Part shown: positions 14,201-21,158 of the stretch, piece by piece
Layout: each line of letters starts with the position of its first letter
How positions within the stretch are numbered: position 1 is the first letter of the stretch
Origin: a virus
DNA: 21,158 bases
Reading direction: 5' to 3' (one strand)
Virus record (IMG/VR): IMGVR_UViG_3300007533_000026
Location: 1 to 21,158 of that record
Notes under the pieces: model-generated
What the model saw: the letters and a program-made list of their open reading frames with translations, nothing else
The model's database searches: none
What the model was told of the DNA's origin: nothing
Program-made: the position numbers and the translations under genes

Positions 14201-16121
14201 TGTGGCGCCGTCTGCCATCGCGGTTGCCGAGGCCAACAATCCTTGGGTCGTTGCGGTCGGCTTAGGCACGGTGGAAATTCATAAGGGGACGGATGGGACG
14301 TTCGTCTCGGGCAACAATAAGAGCACGGGCGCCTATGCGGGCGTGAACCAGACTGCATGGTCCCTGGCGCATAACGGCAACTCGCTGGACGCAGGCGCTC
14401 CGACGCACAATGGCAACGTGGCGTCCACCTATGTTGTGAGCTATGGGAGCGCTCCGTTCAACAGTGCGTCTCTTTATTTCATCGGTGTGGCAGACGGCTC
14501 TCCAACCCAGTCGAGCAACTCCCCCAACAACGGATCGACGGGCAAGAAGGGTAAGGGCAAGAAGGGCGCCAGTGATGGCGGCGTCATCCACACGCCGAGC
14601 GTAGACAATCCGCTGACCTTCTTTGGCCTGATCCACACGTTGGTCCCGACTGATATCGACAGCCGTTGGCAGCGGTTCAACAATTGCAGTGGTCTTGTCA
14701 TCGACTGGTCAGATAACAGCATGATCTTCGAAGCTGGCGTGTTCACCGGAGATTATTCGGCGTGGGCCGCAACTACGGTCTATGGCTACGATGCCACTCA
14801 GTACGCGAATTGGCTGAGCACGACGACCTATGCCAGTGGTGACCACGCTGCCGATACGACTGCGCTGACCAACAACACTGCTGTCTTGTACCGCAGTTTG
14901 CAGGCGAACAACCTGAACCACGCTCTCTCGGATACCAACTGGTGGGCGGTGGCTGGCACTGCTTATTTCAACTGGGACGCGGCGACTGCATACGCGATCA
15001 GTGATATCGTGATCGGCAGCGATGGCAACCCGTATCAGGCCAGCGCGGCAACTACCGGCACCGATCCGATTGGTGATGGCGGCACGCACTGGACGCCGCT
15101 TACTACGGACACCGCCGGCTCAACTGTCACGAATGGGACGCGCGACGATAACAAGGCGCGCTTCTGGTATTGCCAGGCGATCAATGTTTTGGACGTCGCT
15201 CCGAACACGGACGCGGGCGGCAATCCGTTCCCGTCCTCTAGCAATAACTGGAAGGAGATGCCCGGCAGCTACATCATCGCGTACCAGACTGGGCAGTACA
15301 GCCGCAGCAACGCTGGCCCGAATGCGGTGAAGTGGGTCGTGCCCGTTCGCAGTGATCGCGCGATCAGCAACCAGGGCCGTGTTCACGGTGGCATGTTTGC
15401 GTATTCGGAGCTGTACTCGACCTCGACTAGCTCCTATCGCATCGTGATGATCGACACCACGACCGGCGATTACTACGTCGCGCTCGTGCCTGGCATGAAG
15501 GCGTTTGCCGATTGGCAGGCGTGGGATGACCAGACCCAGAGCTTCGTGCTCGGTGGCGCAACCTACGACAGCACGATTGTCGGCGCTCCGACCGGCCTCA
15601 ACGGAACGGTCAGCTTCTCCGGGCAGTGGGCTCGGCTGTACCTGGGCGATGGTCTTGGCACCGACAGCACCGCGACTTCGACGTTGTCTTCGCAGCCGTC
15701 GACCTACACGTTCGTCTACAACAACGCGAGCACTGCCGCCGCGAGCTTGCCGTGTGTTGCCGGCTATACCTACACGTCGCAGGGTCAGATGCTTCGCCCG
15801 GCCGAGCCGCAGGATAGTGGCTCTCGTAACGGCCCGGCCATGGGGAAGACGCGCCGTGCTCATCGTCTGCTGACGATGCTGCACAAGACGCTCGGCATTG
15901 AGTTCGGCACCGAGTTCACCACCAAGGGCATGATCCGCGCCAATCTCGAAGATGAGGAGACCGGCGTGAAGAATGCCCCGCTCACGCCTTTCAGCGGAAC
16001 CTGGCGTTCGCCGCTGGAGGACAAGTACAGCTTTGACAGCATGGTTGCGTGGCAGATCGTGCGCCCCTATCCGGCGACTGTGGTCTCCATCGGCACTGCT
16101 CTCCATACACAGGATATGTGA
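11244..16121 (+). CDS. Giant tail tubular protein B-like nozzle protein
   Basis: 1625 aa, about twice T7 gp12 (794 aa). The start HPSFLGGEWSPLAQGRVDDR (8-27) with NGIPVEEGSWTRRPGSRL (38-55) is the hallmark of podovirus tail-nozzle proteins (F-GGE-SP---GR ... RRPG). The core EGRFWFGGSEPDRFDASYV (501-519) and EWLIQASQLSEPFTPTSI (575-592) are also typical, as is the end RPAEPQDSGSRNGPAMGKTR (1518-1537). Binding-like modules are inserted at about 158-201, 327-369, 402-441, 1188-1237 and 1241-1287. About 795-1085 looks like a beta-propeller, followed by a Lys/Gly linker (1087-1112). The protein probably forms the tail tip and may bind the host directly. Confidence 0.85.
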   Translation: MAGATNQHPSFLGGEWSPLAQGRVDDRSYQIAMNVCRNGIPVEEGSWTRRPGSRLCGPTYKGGIAKLYPFFFTTTAPYQVEFTDGNIRFVNGTYPVITPDFVGVSSISTATPAVVTLSAPVAFSTDDEVAFFFSGVGITVGQNMRQRVFLITPVAETYTAWSSTTTYGIGDVASYGGTNYISLINPNLNQQPDLAPTYWSVLSSTATRTFSLRDGLTGLDIDGTTIDISGGIGGVYMVRSLRLTTPYTAGEWETARIVQNNKIGLILNGTNKPQAIKITPNAGSPVAASAWLKDARFIDGPYLDYVDNTVATVSGTTGSVSVTIGFQTWLSTKTYALGDYVKYGTKGYKSLIGGNLNLQPDTHTADWEAVDLGYAVTGPGSDTIGFQSTDVGRLIRLFSEPADWTATNYVAGNVVKYDNNYYVAINANASERPDLYPNDWQIDTNAATWTWGEITAVTNTYTVTVQINGVDMLYAGIDVRDWRLGVYSDTTGYPTCGTYCEGRFWFGGSEPDRFDASYVRGIDGDGNINMAPTANDGTVTDAHGISYYFEAKEQEPILWFEQDHLGILCGTKGGEWLIQASQLSEPFTPTSIQAHKITNYKCADIEPRKAGLALLFVQAFKRRIHEMMANVFTGKFEAPHLTEKAKHLTTGSIEELWYQEELAPIVWFRDALGKLFGTTYRRMSAFATEPPKFNGFHRHDFGHARTLNSIAVGPNNDGTLDALSMVTYDGTHYWIEQLTTLFDQNASILNAWFLDGGIVPDQYGEDTVNGVTGIRFTGLYYLAGKIVSVFTGGLDVGDFTVDANGTIFVPYGDGVDPLKYDFTAAGAGAWQFTSAYITQVLANDVALTNGGVNLVVSETLTSKTVAANPNGNTNKVQSYIGNTTTTRSDAASLDWGTGNFLMVDTGYSGFEKWNGVTGAFIAQYTMASYGYTTLLAAFDTDREGNVYFVHDSGNFGPMAKVADASMSLTFNYGAASSFGPPDSPGVVAPSAIAVAEANNPWVVAVGLGTVEIHKGTDGTFVSGNNKSTGAYAGVNQTAWSLAHNGNSLDAGAPTHNGNVASTYVVSYGSAPFNSASLYFIGVADGSPTQSSNSPNNGSTGKKGKGKKGASDGGVIHTPSVDNPLTFFGLIHTLVPTDIDSRWQRFNNCSGLVIDWSDNSMIFEAGVFTGDYSAWAATTVYGYDATQYANWLSTTTYASGDHAADTTALTNNTAVLYRSLQANNLNHALSDTNWWAVAGTAYFNWDAATAYAISDIVIGSDGNPYQASAATTGTDPIGDGGTHWTPLTTDTAGSTVTNGTRDDNKARFWYCQAINVLDVAPNTDAGGNPFPSSSNNWKEMPGSYIIAYQTGQYSRSNAGPNAVKWVVPVRSDRAISNQGRVHGGMFAYSELYSTSTSSYRIVMIDTTTGDYYVALVPGMKAFADWQAWDDQTQSFVLGGATYDSTIVGAPTGLNGTVSFSGQWARLYLGDGLGTDSTATSTLSSQPSTYTFVYNNASTAAASLPCVAGYTYTSQGQMLRPAEPQDSGSRNGPAMGKTRRAHRLLTMLHKTLGIEFGTEFTTKGMIRANLEDEETGVKNAPLTPFSGTWRSPLEDKYSFDSMVAWQIVRPYPATVVSIGTALHTQDM
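11715..12566 (+). repeat. Carbohydrate-binding-like repeats in nozzle, N-terminal set
   Basis: Modules at residues 158-201 (WSSTTTYGIGDVASYGGTNY ... QPDLAPTYW), 327-369 (WLSTKTYALGDYVKYGTKGY ... QPDTHTADW) and 402-441 (DWTATNYVAGNVVKYDNNYY ... RPDLYPNDW). They share W, TxxY, G-[DN]-V-x-Y, Y, an N-L-N/S turn, PD and a terminal W. The third is shorter in its first loop. They are clearly related to one another and to those in the preceding gene. Confidence 0.7.
13626..14498 (+). other. Predicted beta-propeller-like insertion in nozzle gene
   Basis: Residues about 795-1085 have repeated strand blocks: GDFTVDANGTIFVPYGDGVD, FLMVDTGYSGFEKWNGVTGA, AAFDTDREGNVYFVHDSGNF and AIAVAEANNPWVVAVGLGTV. The D-x-x-G-x-[VIT] pattern at blade tips resembles NHL/SMP-30 propellers. 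It interrupts the gp12-like body and is followed by a flexible linker, so it may project as a separate domain. Fold assignment is by eye only. Confidence 0.45.
14502..14579 (+). other. Ser/Asn/Lys/Gly low-complexity linker in nozzle gene
   Basis: Residues 1087-1112 contain SPTQSSNSPNNGSTG then KKGKGKKGASDGG. This flexible, positively charged segment separates the propeller-like insertion from the C-terminal module set. Confidence 0.8.
14805..15104 (+). repeat. Carbohydrate-binding-like repeats in nozzle, C-terminal set
   Basis: Two more diverged modules: residues 1188-1237 (ANWLSTTTYASGDHAADT ... LYRSLQANNLNHALSDTNWW) and 1241-1287 (FNWDAATAYAISDIVIGSDG ... GTHWTPL). A further partial one may lie at 1303-1338 (FWYCQAINVLDV ... 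NNWKEM). They keep the leading W, T-x-Y, S/G-D and closing W, but the middle has drifted more than in the N-terminal set. Confidence 0.55.
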
Positions 16122-16122
16122 C

Positions 16123-16437
16123 ATGGCTGACCGGACGATCTCGCTGTCCACCTTGGCCGATAATAACTCCTGCCGGCCGAGCCGGGACGCCTTCAAGCGG
16201 CTCTATGGGGAGGGTCCGCTGCCGGCGACGCTCGACCGCTTCCTGGCGGGCGCCCAGGACTTCGACTGGGTCTACGGTGCTAGGCATATTCTGACGGAGA
16301 AGCAGTACTCCCACTTCAGAAACCTCATGGTCAACAGCTTCCGCGGCCTCCAGAGGGTTCACGATCCCGACCGAAAAAAGCGCAATCGGGCCATGGCATC
16401 CGCCTTCTATAAGGCGTATAATAGCCCCACGGAGTAA
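16123..16437 (+). CDS. Small protein between nozzle and internal proteins, unknown
   Basis: 104 aa from ATG 16123; the frame is open upstream but inside the nozzle gene, and this ATG follows that stop by one base with AGGA at 16111-16114. Helical and basic, with DFDWVYGARHILTEKQYSHF (46-65) followed by RGLQRVHDPDRKKRNRAMAS. No membrane span or known family. T7 has no direct counterpart in this position apart from gp13, with which I see no likeness. It could be a minor virion or assembly protein. Confidence 0.65.
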   Translation: MADRTISLSTLADNNSCRPSRDAFKRLYGEGPLPATLDRFLAGAQDFDWVYGARHILTEKQYSHFRNLMVNSFRGLQRVHDPDRKKRNRAMASAFYKAYNSPTE

Positions 16438-16440
16438 ATC

Positions 16441-16950
16441 ATGGCTATCACTGCACGAGGAATTGGCGGCGTGGTCGGCGGCATCAGCGGTGCCGTCAGC
16501 GACTTCTTTGGGGCCGACGCCAGCGAGACGACTGCACACGGTGACTTCGCTGCTGCGGCCCACTATGCCGACGCCGCGGATATGTCGCTGGAGAACAAGC
16601 AGATTGCCCATTCCGCCACGCTCATGCGCGAGGATCAGCTCACCAAGCACATCCGCGAGAGCATGGGCACACAGGAAGCTGTCACGGCTGGTGCGGGTGT
16701 CGAGGGTGGAAGCGAGCGCGATCTGATGAAGCAGTCGGCTCAGCAGGGCTCTCTCGCCAAGGCCGTCCTTAATGAGCAGGGCGCGCTTCAGGAGCGGTCG
16801 TATGAACAGCAGGCTATTGGCTTGCGGGCTCAGGAAACTTCGGCAACTGCCGCCGGCAATGCGCAGCTCAAGGCCGCTGAGGGTCAGCGCGTTGGCGGCT
16901 TCATGAACATTCTTGGCGCGGGCATCGGCCTCGCCGGAATGCTATTGTAA
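16441..16950 (+). CDS. Internal virion protein, gp14-like position
   Basis: 169 aa (T7 gp14 is 196). The N-terminus is Gly-rich, the middle is Ala/Gln/Glu-rich helix (QEAVTAGAGVEGGSERDLM, then AQQGSLAKAVLNEQGALQER), and the C-terminus is hydrophobic (GGFMNILGAGIGLAGMLL, 152-169), fit for membrane insertion. In T7-like virions gp14 is ejected first and forms a pore in the outer membrane. The place just before a transglycosylase-bearing internal protein fits. GGAG at 16431-16434 precedes ATG by six bases. Assigned by order and composition, not by a specific motif. Confidence 0.65.
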   Translation: MAITARGIGGVVGGISGAVSDFFGADASETTAHGDFAAAAHYADAADMSLENKQIAHSATLMREDQLTKHIRESMGTQEAVTAGAGVEGGSERDLMKQSAQQGSLAKAVLNEQGALQERSYEQQAIGLRAQETSATAAGNAQLKAAEGQRVGGFMNILGAGIGLAGMLL

Positions 16951-16959
16951 GGTGCCATC

Positions 16960-19152
16960 ATGGTCGGAAACATCAAGACGTACGATGCCGGGATGCCGAA
17001 CCTCCAGCCAGAGGAACGTGGCGTCACGTCCATGCGCGAGGCCGGTGTCTACGCCGCTCGTTATGGCCGAGAGGCGGGCGCCGCGGAGCGACAGGGCGGA
17101 CGTGCCATCGCGCAGGGCCTCGAAAGCCTGGGAATGAATGCCGGGCAGGTCTACGAGCAGTACCAGAAGCACGAAGACCAGCTCGCGATCACCGATGCGG
17201 GCATGAAGTCGGCGGACTTCGACTTGGCTCAGCACGCCAAGCTCGACAATATCATGACGCCGCATCAGGACCCGAACGATCCCGAGAAGACGATCACGCC
17301 CAGTCCGTCGCAGGGTCCGATGCTCATCGGGGAAAGCCTGACCCAGTGGAAGGCTGACCGTGAGAAGCTGCGCGAGACGATCACCAATCCGACCGCGCTC
17401 AAGGCGTTCGACCGCGAGACGATCTCCAGCTACAACGCCTTCGCCAAGAAGGCATACAGCACCGCTGGACATCTGGCCTATCAGGCGTCGAGCAACGCGC
17501 TGGTCAAGGGTGTGCAGGCCAACGCACAGCTCGTCTACAACGATCCGTCGCAGCTCGACGTGCAGCTCAAGAAGACGCTCGGTCAGGTTGACACCGCTGC
17601 CGGCACGATGAACCTGTCGGCTGAAGACCGGATGAAGTTCGGCACCAGCATCAAGCAGAAGGCTGCCCGATCTCTGATCGAGAGCGCCGTCGAGGGTGCC
17701 GCGCGCCAGAGTGAAGCGGGGCGTCAGTGGGCTGAGGGTGTTGTCAAGAGCGGGAAGTATGCCGAGTATATCGGCATGGACAGCGACAAGCTGCTCACTC
17801 ATATTGAACGCCAGCGCAAGGCCGCCGCCAGCGACCAGGAAGCCGCGCTCCGTTTGCAGAAGCAGCAGCAGCAGACGGCGGCCCTCAATGCTACCGATGA
17901 GTACATCCACGACCCGAACAAGAAGCTGACCGACATGGGGATCGACCCGGCGTTCAAGGGACGGCCCGATCTGTTGGAGAAGGCTCAGAAGATGGTTACG
18001 GCTATCCGCAATTACGATCCGAACTCGGTGCTGCCCACGACCTCGTCGCGCAACCTCGCCAACACCATCCATCGCATCGACATGGATGACAACAACCCGC
18101 TCCACATCAATTCGCGCGAGCAGATCGACGAGATGTTCGTGAACCATGAGCTGACGAAGACCGACTGGGAAACCGCCAGCAAGCACTTCATGAGCATGGA
18201 GAAGGGTCCCGACCCGGCCGACCGTAAGGCGGCGCGCAATCAGTTCATCAAGCAGTGGGCCAAGTCTCTCGATCCGGCGATGGGCGACATCAGCACCGGC
18301 TACAAGCCGTCTGCCTTGGGCGATGTCAAGATCGGCCGCCTGCGCCACGATCTGGAGCAGAAGGAAGTCGAACTGGCCCGCGAGGGTAAGGACTGGCACA
18401 CGCTCTATGACCCGTCCTCACCCAACTACTATGGCAAGCATCTCGACCAGTATCACACGTCGCTGGATCAGGCGAAGGAGTTCCAGAAGCAGAACACTGA
18501 CGACATGCTCGCCGCCATGCGCAAGTTCGACCCCGCCAGCATCGGTGAAGGCCCGATCTTCCCCGATAACCCGGTGATGGAACGCGCCGGTCTCGCCATC
18601 AAGGGCATCGAAAGCCGCGGTGGCAACTACAGTGCGCTCAGCAAGTGGACCGTCCACAAGGACGGCACGCGCGACCGTGCGTATGGTGCCTACCAGGTCA
18701 TGGGTGCGAACATCCCGAGCTGGACGAAGGAATATTACGGTCACGAGCTGACGCCGCAGGAGTTCTTGCACAACAAGAAGGCGCAGGACGCGGTCTTCAA
18801 GGGCGAGTTCGGACGGCTCATCCAGAAGTACGGTCTCGAAGGTGCAGCGCGTGCCTGGTTCGGCGGCCCTGGTGGCGTCACGCACCTGAACCGTACCGAT
18901 GTCTACGGTCGCCTCACGACCCGGGATTATGGCGTTCAGTTCATGGCGCTGTTCCATGGGCAGAAGCATATCCCGCTCGGCAGTGCTGAGCCTGTCGTCG
19001 CGCCGATCCCGCCTGGCTACGCTGGCCCGGCCAAGCGGCCGAAGGGCGCCGAGGGCTATTGGCACAACCCGAACACCGGACAGTATTGGGACCCGAAGTC
19101 GGGCCGGCTGTTCGATAAGGACTTCACCCCCATGGTCCCGGAGAGCAAGTAA
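16960..19152 (+). CDS. Internal virion (ejection) protein with C-terminal lytic transglycosylase
   Basis: 730 aa, close to T7 gp15 in size. Residues 1-530 are almost wholly helical and charged, with coiled-coil stretches (RQRKAAASDQEAALRLQKQQ, 284-303). Residues about 540-668 form an SLT-type lysozyme fold: probable catalytic Glu551 in IKGIESRGGNYSAL, the YGAYQVMG core (575-582) and AWFGGPGG (632-639). The tail GYWHNPNTGQYWDPKSGRLF (699-718) is a short aromatic motif. It probably forms the periplasmic conduit and locally opens the wall during genome entry. In T7 the transglycosylase is at the N-terminus of gp16, so the domain is relocated here. The stop overlaps the next start (TAATG). Confidence 0.85.
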   Translation: MVGNIKTYDAGMPNLQPEERGVTSMREAGVYAARYGREAGAAERQGGRAIAQGLESLGMNAGQVYEQYQKHEDQLAITDAGMKSADFDLAQHAKLDNIMTPHQDPNDPEKTITPSPSQGPMLIGESLTQWKADREKLRETITNPTALKAFDRETISSYNAFAKKAYSTAGHLAYQASSNALVKGVQANAQLVYNDPSQLDVQLKKTLGQVDTAAGTMNLSAEDRMKFGTSIKQKAARSLIESAVEGAARQSEAGRQWAEGVVKSGKYAEYIGMDSDKLLTHIERQRKAAASDQEAALRLQKQQQQTAALNATDEYIHDPNKKLTDMGIDPAFKGRPDLLEKAQKMVTAIRNYDPNSVLPTTSSRNLANTIHRIDMDDNNPLHINSREQIDEMFVNHELTKTDWETASKHFMSMEKGPDPADRKAARNQFIKQWAKSLDPAMGDISTGYKPSALGDVKIGRLRHDLEQKEVELAREGKDWHTLYDPSSPNYYGKHLDQYHTSLDQAKEFQKQNTDDMLAAMRKFDPASIGEGPIFPDNPVMERAGLAIKGIESRGGNYSALSKWTVHKDGTRDRAYGAYQVMGANIPSWTKEYYGHELTPQEFLHNKKAQDAVFKGEFGRLIQKYGLEGAARAWFGGPGGVTHLNRTDVYGRLTTRDYGVQFMALFHGQKHIPLGSAEPVVAPIPPGYAGPAKRPKGAEGYWHNPNTGQYWDPKSGRLFDKDFTPMVPESK
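18577..18963 (+). other. SLT/lysozyme-like domain of the ejection protein
   Basis: Residues 540-668 of the 730-aa protein. ES at 551-552 is the catalytic Glu-Ser of family 1 transglycosylases, GAYQ at 576-579 the substrate-groove strand and AWFGG at 632-636 corresponds to the AYN/AGxG region. All three appear in the right order and spacing, so activity is plausible. Confidence 0.75.
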
Positions 19153-21158
19153 TGGCTGGTCCTCTGTCGCCGCCGGAAGGCTTCGAACCCCCGGCGCCGG
19201 TCGCCGCTGCCACCCAGGAAGGTATGAAGCCGCCGGCCGGCTTCTTGCCGCCTGAGCCGGCTCCGGTGCCGCCTGGGCAGCCCAAGGCGTTCAATGCCCG
19301 TCTGGCCGATGGGAAGGCCCTGACTGACGCCATGGCGAGCCCGGACGCGCCGGCTGGAGCCCCGCGGGCCGGTGGCGGCCTGAACAGCCTGACGGCCCAG
19401 GACGGCAGCTCCTGGGGCTCCAGGGCGGCCAACGCCGTCAAGGCGGTCCATGACGCGGTCGGCGCCGGCAAGATGTCGTCCGAATGGGCGGCGGCTGCCA
19501 CCCGCGAGGGCGCGGCTGCCCGTGCGCAGGTAGGCAAGGGCATCACCGAGATCGGGCAGGGAATGAGCGCGACCGGCGTGGGCGACCTGTTCTGGGGCGC
19601 CGCTGCGGCAGTGTGGGCTCCTTTCGGGGCGCTCGGGGACGTTGCCGGGCAGGAAGCCACGAAGGCCACTGGGAACCCAGATTTCGGCGCCAAGGTCAAC
19701 ATCCTGGCCCAGGGCATGATGGGCGTGCCCGAGAGCGGCGAGGCCGCGCTGGCGCTGCGTCACCTGAGCCGGGCACCCGACATCGGGCCGGGCGTGGTGA
19801 CCAAGGAGGGCGACTTCGCTCGCCTGGTTCACGATCCTGCCACCAACGAGGTTCACGCCCAGATCGTCGGCCGCGCTCCCACACCGGGAACATTCAAGCA
19901 GGCCGGCAAGGATGTTGCGCGGCTCGCTGGCAAGGAAGGTGATCTGGAAGCCGAGGCCAAGGCGCAGCAGCATCTCCAGAACGCTTGGACGCTGGAAGGC
20001 ATCCACCCGAACGAAGCCATCGAGCGTGCCAGCCAGAGCGCTGCCATCGCTCATGACCTGTCGTCGGCACACGCGCCGGCCGTTCCTATTCCCATGACGC
20101 CCACGCCCGACTTCATTAAGAACGCGGACGACACTTTCAACCGGATCAAGACGCGGTCGCAGGCGCGCGATAGCTTCTGGCTCCAGTGGTCGAATGACCT
20201 GCCCGAGGGCCTGCGTTCCGATCCGGCGATGAAGGAGCGGTTCCTGCGCTACATGGAAGGCGATCCGACGCACGGCATGACGCCTGCGGACATGAAGGTC
20301 TACAAGGATGTCGTCGAGCCCATGCGAGCGCAGCAGGCCGAGCTGTACGAGTGGCTGTCGAAGACCGATCTCCCGCGGCTGTTCAAGGATACCGAGGGCC
20401 GCGAGTTCGAAATGGAGTTCGACCCCGAGTACGCCCACAAGATGCGCAAGGGCTACACGCCTGGCGTCGATCAGTTCACGGGCGAGGCCGGTGACGCCGC
20501 CGATCCCATCTTGGCCGGACGGGCGCCGGGAATGCTCAACACGCATCCCTCCTCACTTGAGCACGCCAGCTATTGGACGCTGCGCGATCAGGACGGCAAT
20601 CGTCGCTTGGTGCGGATGACGGATGGCGGCAAGAACCTCACCATGGTCGACAAGAAGAAGCCGTGGGCTGTCGAGCTGAAGAACGACAAGGAAGTGCCGG
20701 TCAATAACGTCGCGCATCCCGAGGAGCGGAAGTGGGCCAAGGGTGACACGGTCAAGGACAAGGAAGGCAACACCTGGGAGCTGACGAACGCCTGGCATAG
20801 CGAGGTCGAGAGCCTGACGCCTGTCCGCTACTATCATGACCCGATGTTGTCGCTGGTGAACAGCATCCGCGAGATGCAGACCGCGAAGGAAGCGATCTAT
20901 TCGATCCAGCAGCTCAAGGATACGCCCGAGTTCGGCGCGTATGCTCGGCCGCGATCCTTGCCGGCGCCGGACGACTGGATCACGCCCGACATGCCGTTCT
21001 TCGAAGGCTACAAGATGCACCCGAAGCTGGCTGCGGTGATCGACAACTTCTACCGCAAGCCCATGACCGACCCGTATGCGGCAGTCGCCTCCAAGGTGAA
21101 CCGCGCTGCCGTGCGCTCGCTCTTCTTGACGCCGGTCCCGCATCTGTTCAACGAGACC
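19152..21158 (+). CDS. Large internal virion/polyvalent protein, 3' partial
   Basis: Open to the last base of the window (669 codons, no stop), starting in a TAATG overlap with the ejection protein. The N-terminus is Pro-rich with PPEGFEPP and PPAGFLPPEP repeats, then Ala-rich helices with one hydrophobic stretch (DLFWGAAAAVWAPFGALGDV, 145-164). Later parts are mixed and soluble. The end FYRKPMTDPYAAVASKVNRA, VRSLFLTPVPHLFN resembles the helical repeat found in very large polyvalent phage proteins that are packaged and ejected. By order it is the gp16-like member of the internal core. No catalytic motif was found in the visible part. More of it should lie downstream. Confidence 0.8.
   Translation, partial: MAGPLSPPEGFEPPAPVAAATQEGMKPPAGFLPPEPAPVPPGQPKAFNARLADGKALTDAMASPDAPAGAPRAGGGLNSLTAQDGSSWGSRAANAVKAVHDAVGAGKMSSEWAAAATREGAAARAQVGKGITEIGQGMSATGVGDLFWGAAAAVWAPFGALGDVAGQEATKATGNPDFGAKVNILAQGMMGVPESGEAALALRHLSRAPDIGPGVVTKEGDFARLVHDPATNEVHAQIVGRAPTPGTFKQAGKDVARLAGKEGDLEAEAKAQQHLQNAWTLEGIHPNEAIERASQSAAIAHDLSSAHAPAVPIPMTPTPDFIKNADDTFNRIKTRSQARDSFWLQWSNDLPEGLRSDPAMKERFLRYMEGDPTHGMTPADMKVYKDVVEPMRAQQAELYEWLSKTDLPRLFKDTEGREFEMEFDPEYAHKMRKGYTPGVDQFTGEAGDAADPILAGRAPGMLNTHPSSLEHASYWTLRDQDGNRRLVRMTDGGKNLTMVDKKKPWAVELKNDKEVPVNNVAHPEERKWAKGDTVKDKEGNTWELTNAWHSEVESLTPVRYYHDPMLSLVNSIREMQTAKEAIYSIQQLKDTPEFGAYARPRSLPAPDDWITPDMPFFEGYKMHPKLAAVIDNFYRKPMTDPYAAVASKVNRAAVRSLFLTPVPHLFNET

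Noticed and set aside
15973-16122. Upstream extension of the 104-aa protein
   Set aside because: Lies wholly inside the nozzle gene; ATG 16123 comes one base after that gene's stop.
1-21158. CRISPR array, insertion sequence, integrase or attachment site
   Set aside because: No spaced direct repeats, transposase or recombinase motifs, or terminal inverted repeats were found by eye.
1-21158. T7-type phage RNA polymerase promoters
   Set aside because: No repeated 20-base sequence of that kind was noticed before genes; the repeated element found has a sigma-70 style -35/-10.

Overview
The window is one continuous virion-morphogenesis and lysis block of a short-tailed double-stranded DNA bacteriophage (podovirus). 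It is GC-rich throughout, with strong G/C third-position bias, which suggests a GC-rich proteobacterial host, plausibly an alphaproteobacterium; this is inferred from composition and gene style, not proven. All credible genes lie on the + strand, tightly packed or overlapping. No integrase, repressor gene, RNA polymerase, replication gene, tRNA or host gene is visible, so lifestyle cannot be decided here.

Layout: (1) 1-2110, DNA packaging: terminase small subunit (cut by the window start) and large subunit. (2) 2111-2291, a non-coding control region with a promoter-like element, overlapping palindromes, a possible 9-codon leader ORF and two strong hairpins. (3) 2292-3996, lysis: a GH108-type muramidase with an unusual C-terminal membrane anchor and two small membrane proteins that are holin candidates. 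(4) 3993-7457, a second promoter-like element, a 67-aa protein, the T7 gp8-type portal, a Bbp19-like small protein, the scaffold and a 65-aa basic protein. (5) 7473-10053, a third promoter-like element, major capsid protein, putative capsid cement protein and three small probable structural proteins. (6) 10080-16121, the tail: a tail tubular A-like protein and a 1625-aa tail tubular B-like nozzle, both carrying inserted repeats resembling small carbohydrate-binding modules. (7) 16123-21158, a 104-aa protein and three internal/ejection proteins; the second carries a lytic transglycosylase domain at its C-terminus, and the third runs off the window end.

The most distinctive signals are regulatory and architectural. 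Three copies of TTGACA are followed by a 17-bp palindrome (GCGCAA-N5-TTGCGC) that covers the expected -10 box. They stand before the lysis, portal and capsid units and nowhere else I could see, which suggests a phage-encoded switch controlling late modules. In the tail, about three copies of a W/Y-Y-x-x-G-[DQN]-x-V-x-Y ... P-D/T ... W repeat are inserted in tail tubular A and about five in tail tubular B. This looks like a sugar-binding collar built into the nozzle itself, and no separate tail fibre gene is seen in the window.

Functions are assigned from recognised motifs and gene order only; no database search was possible.
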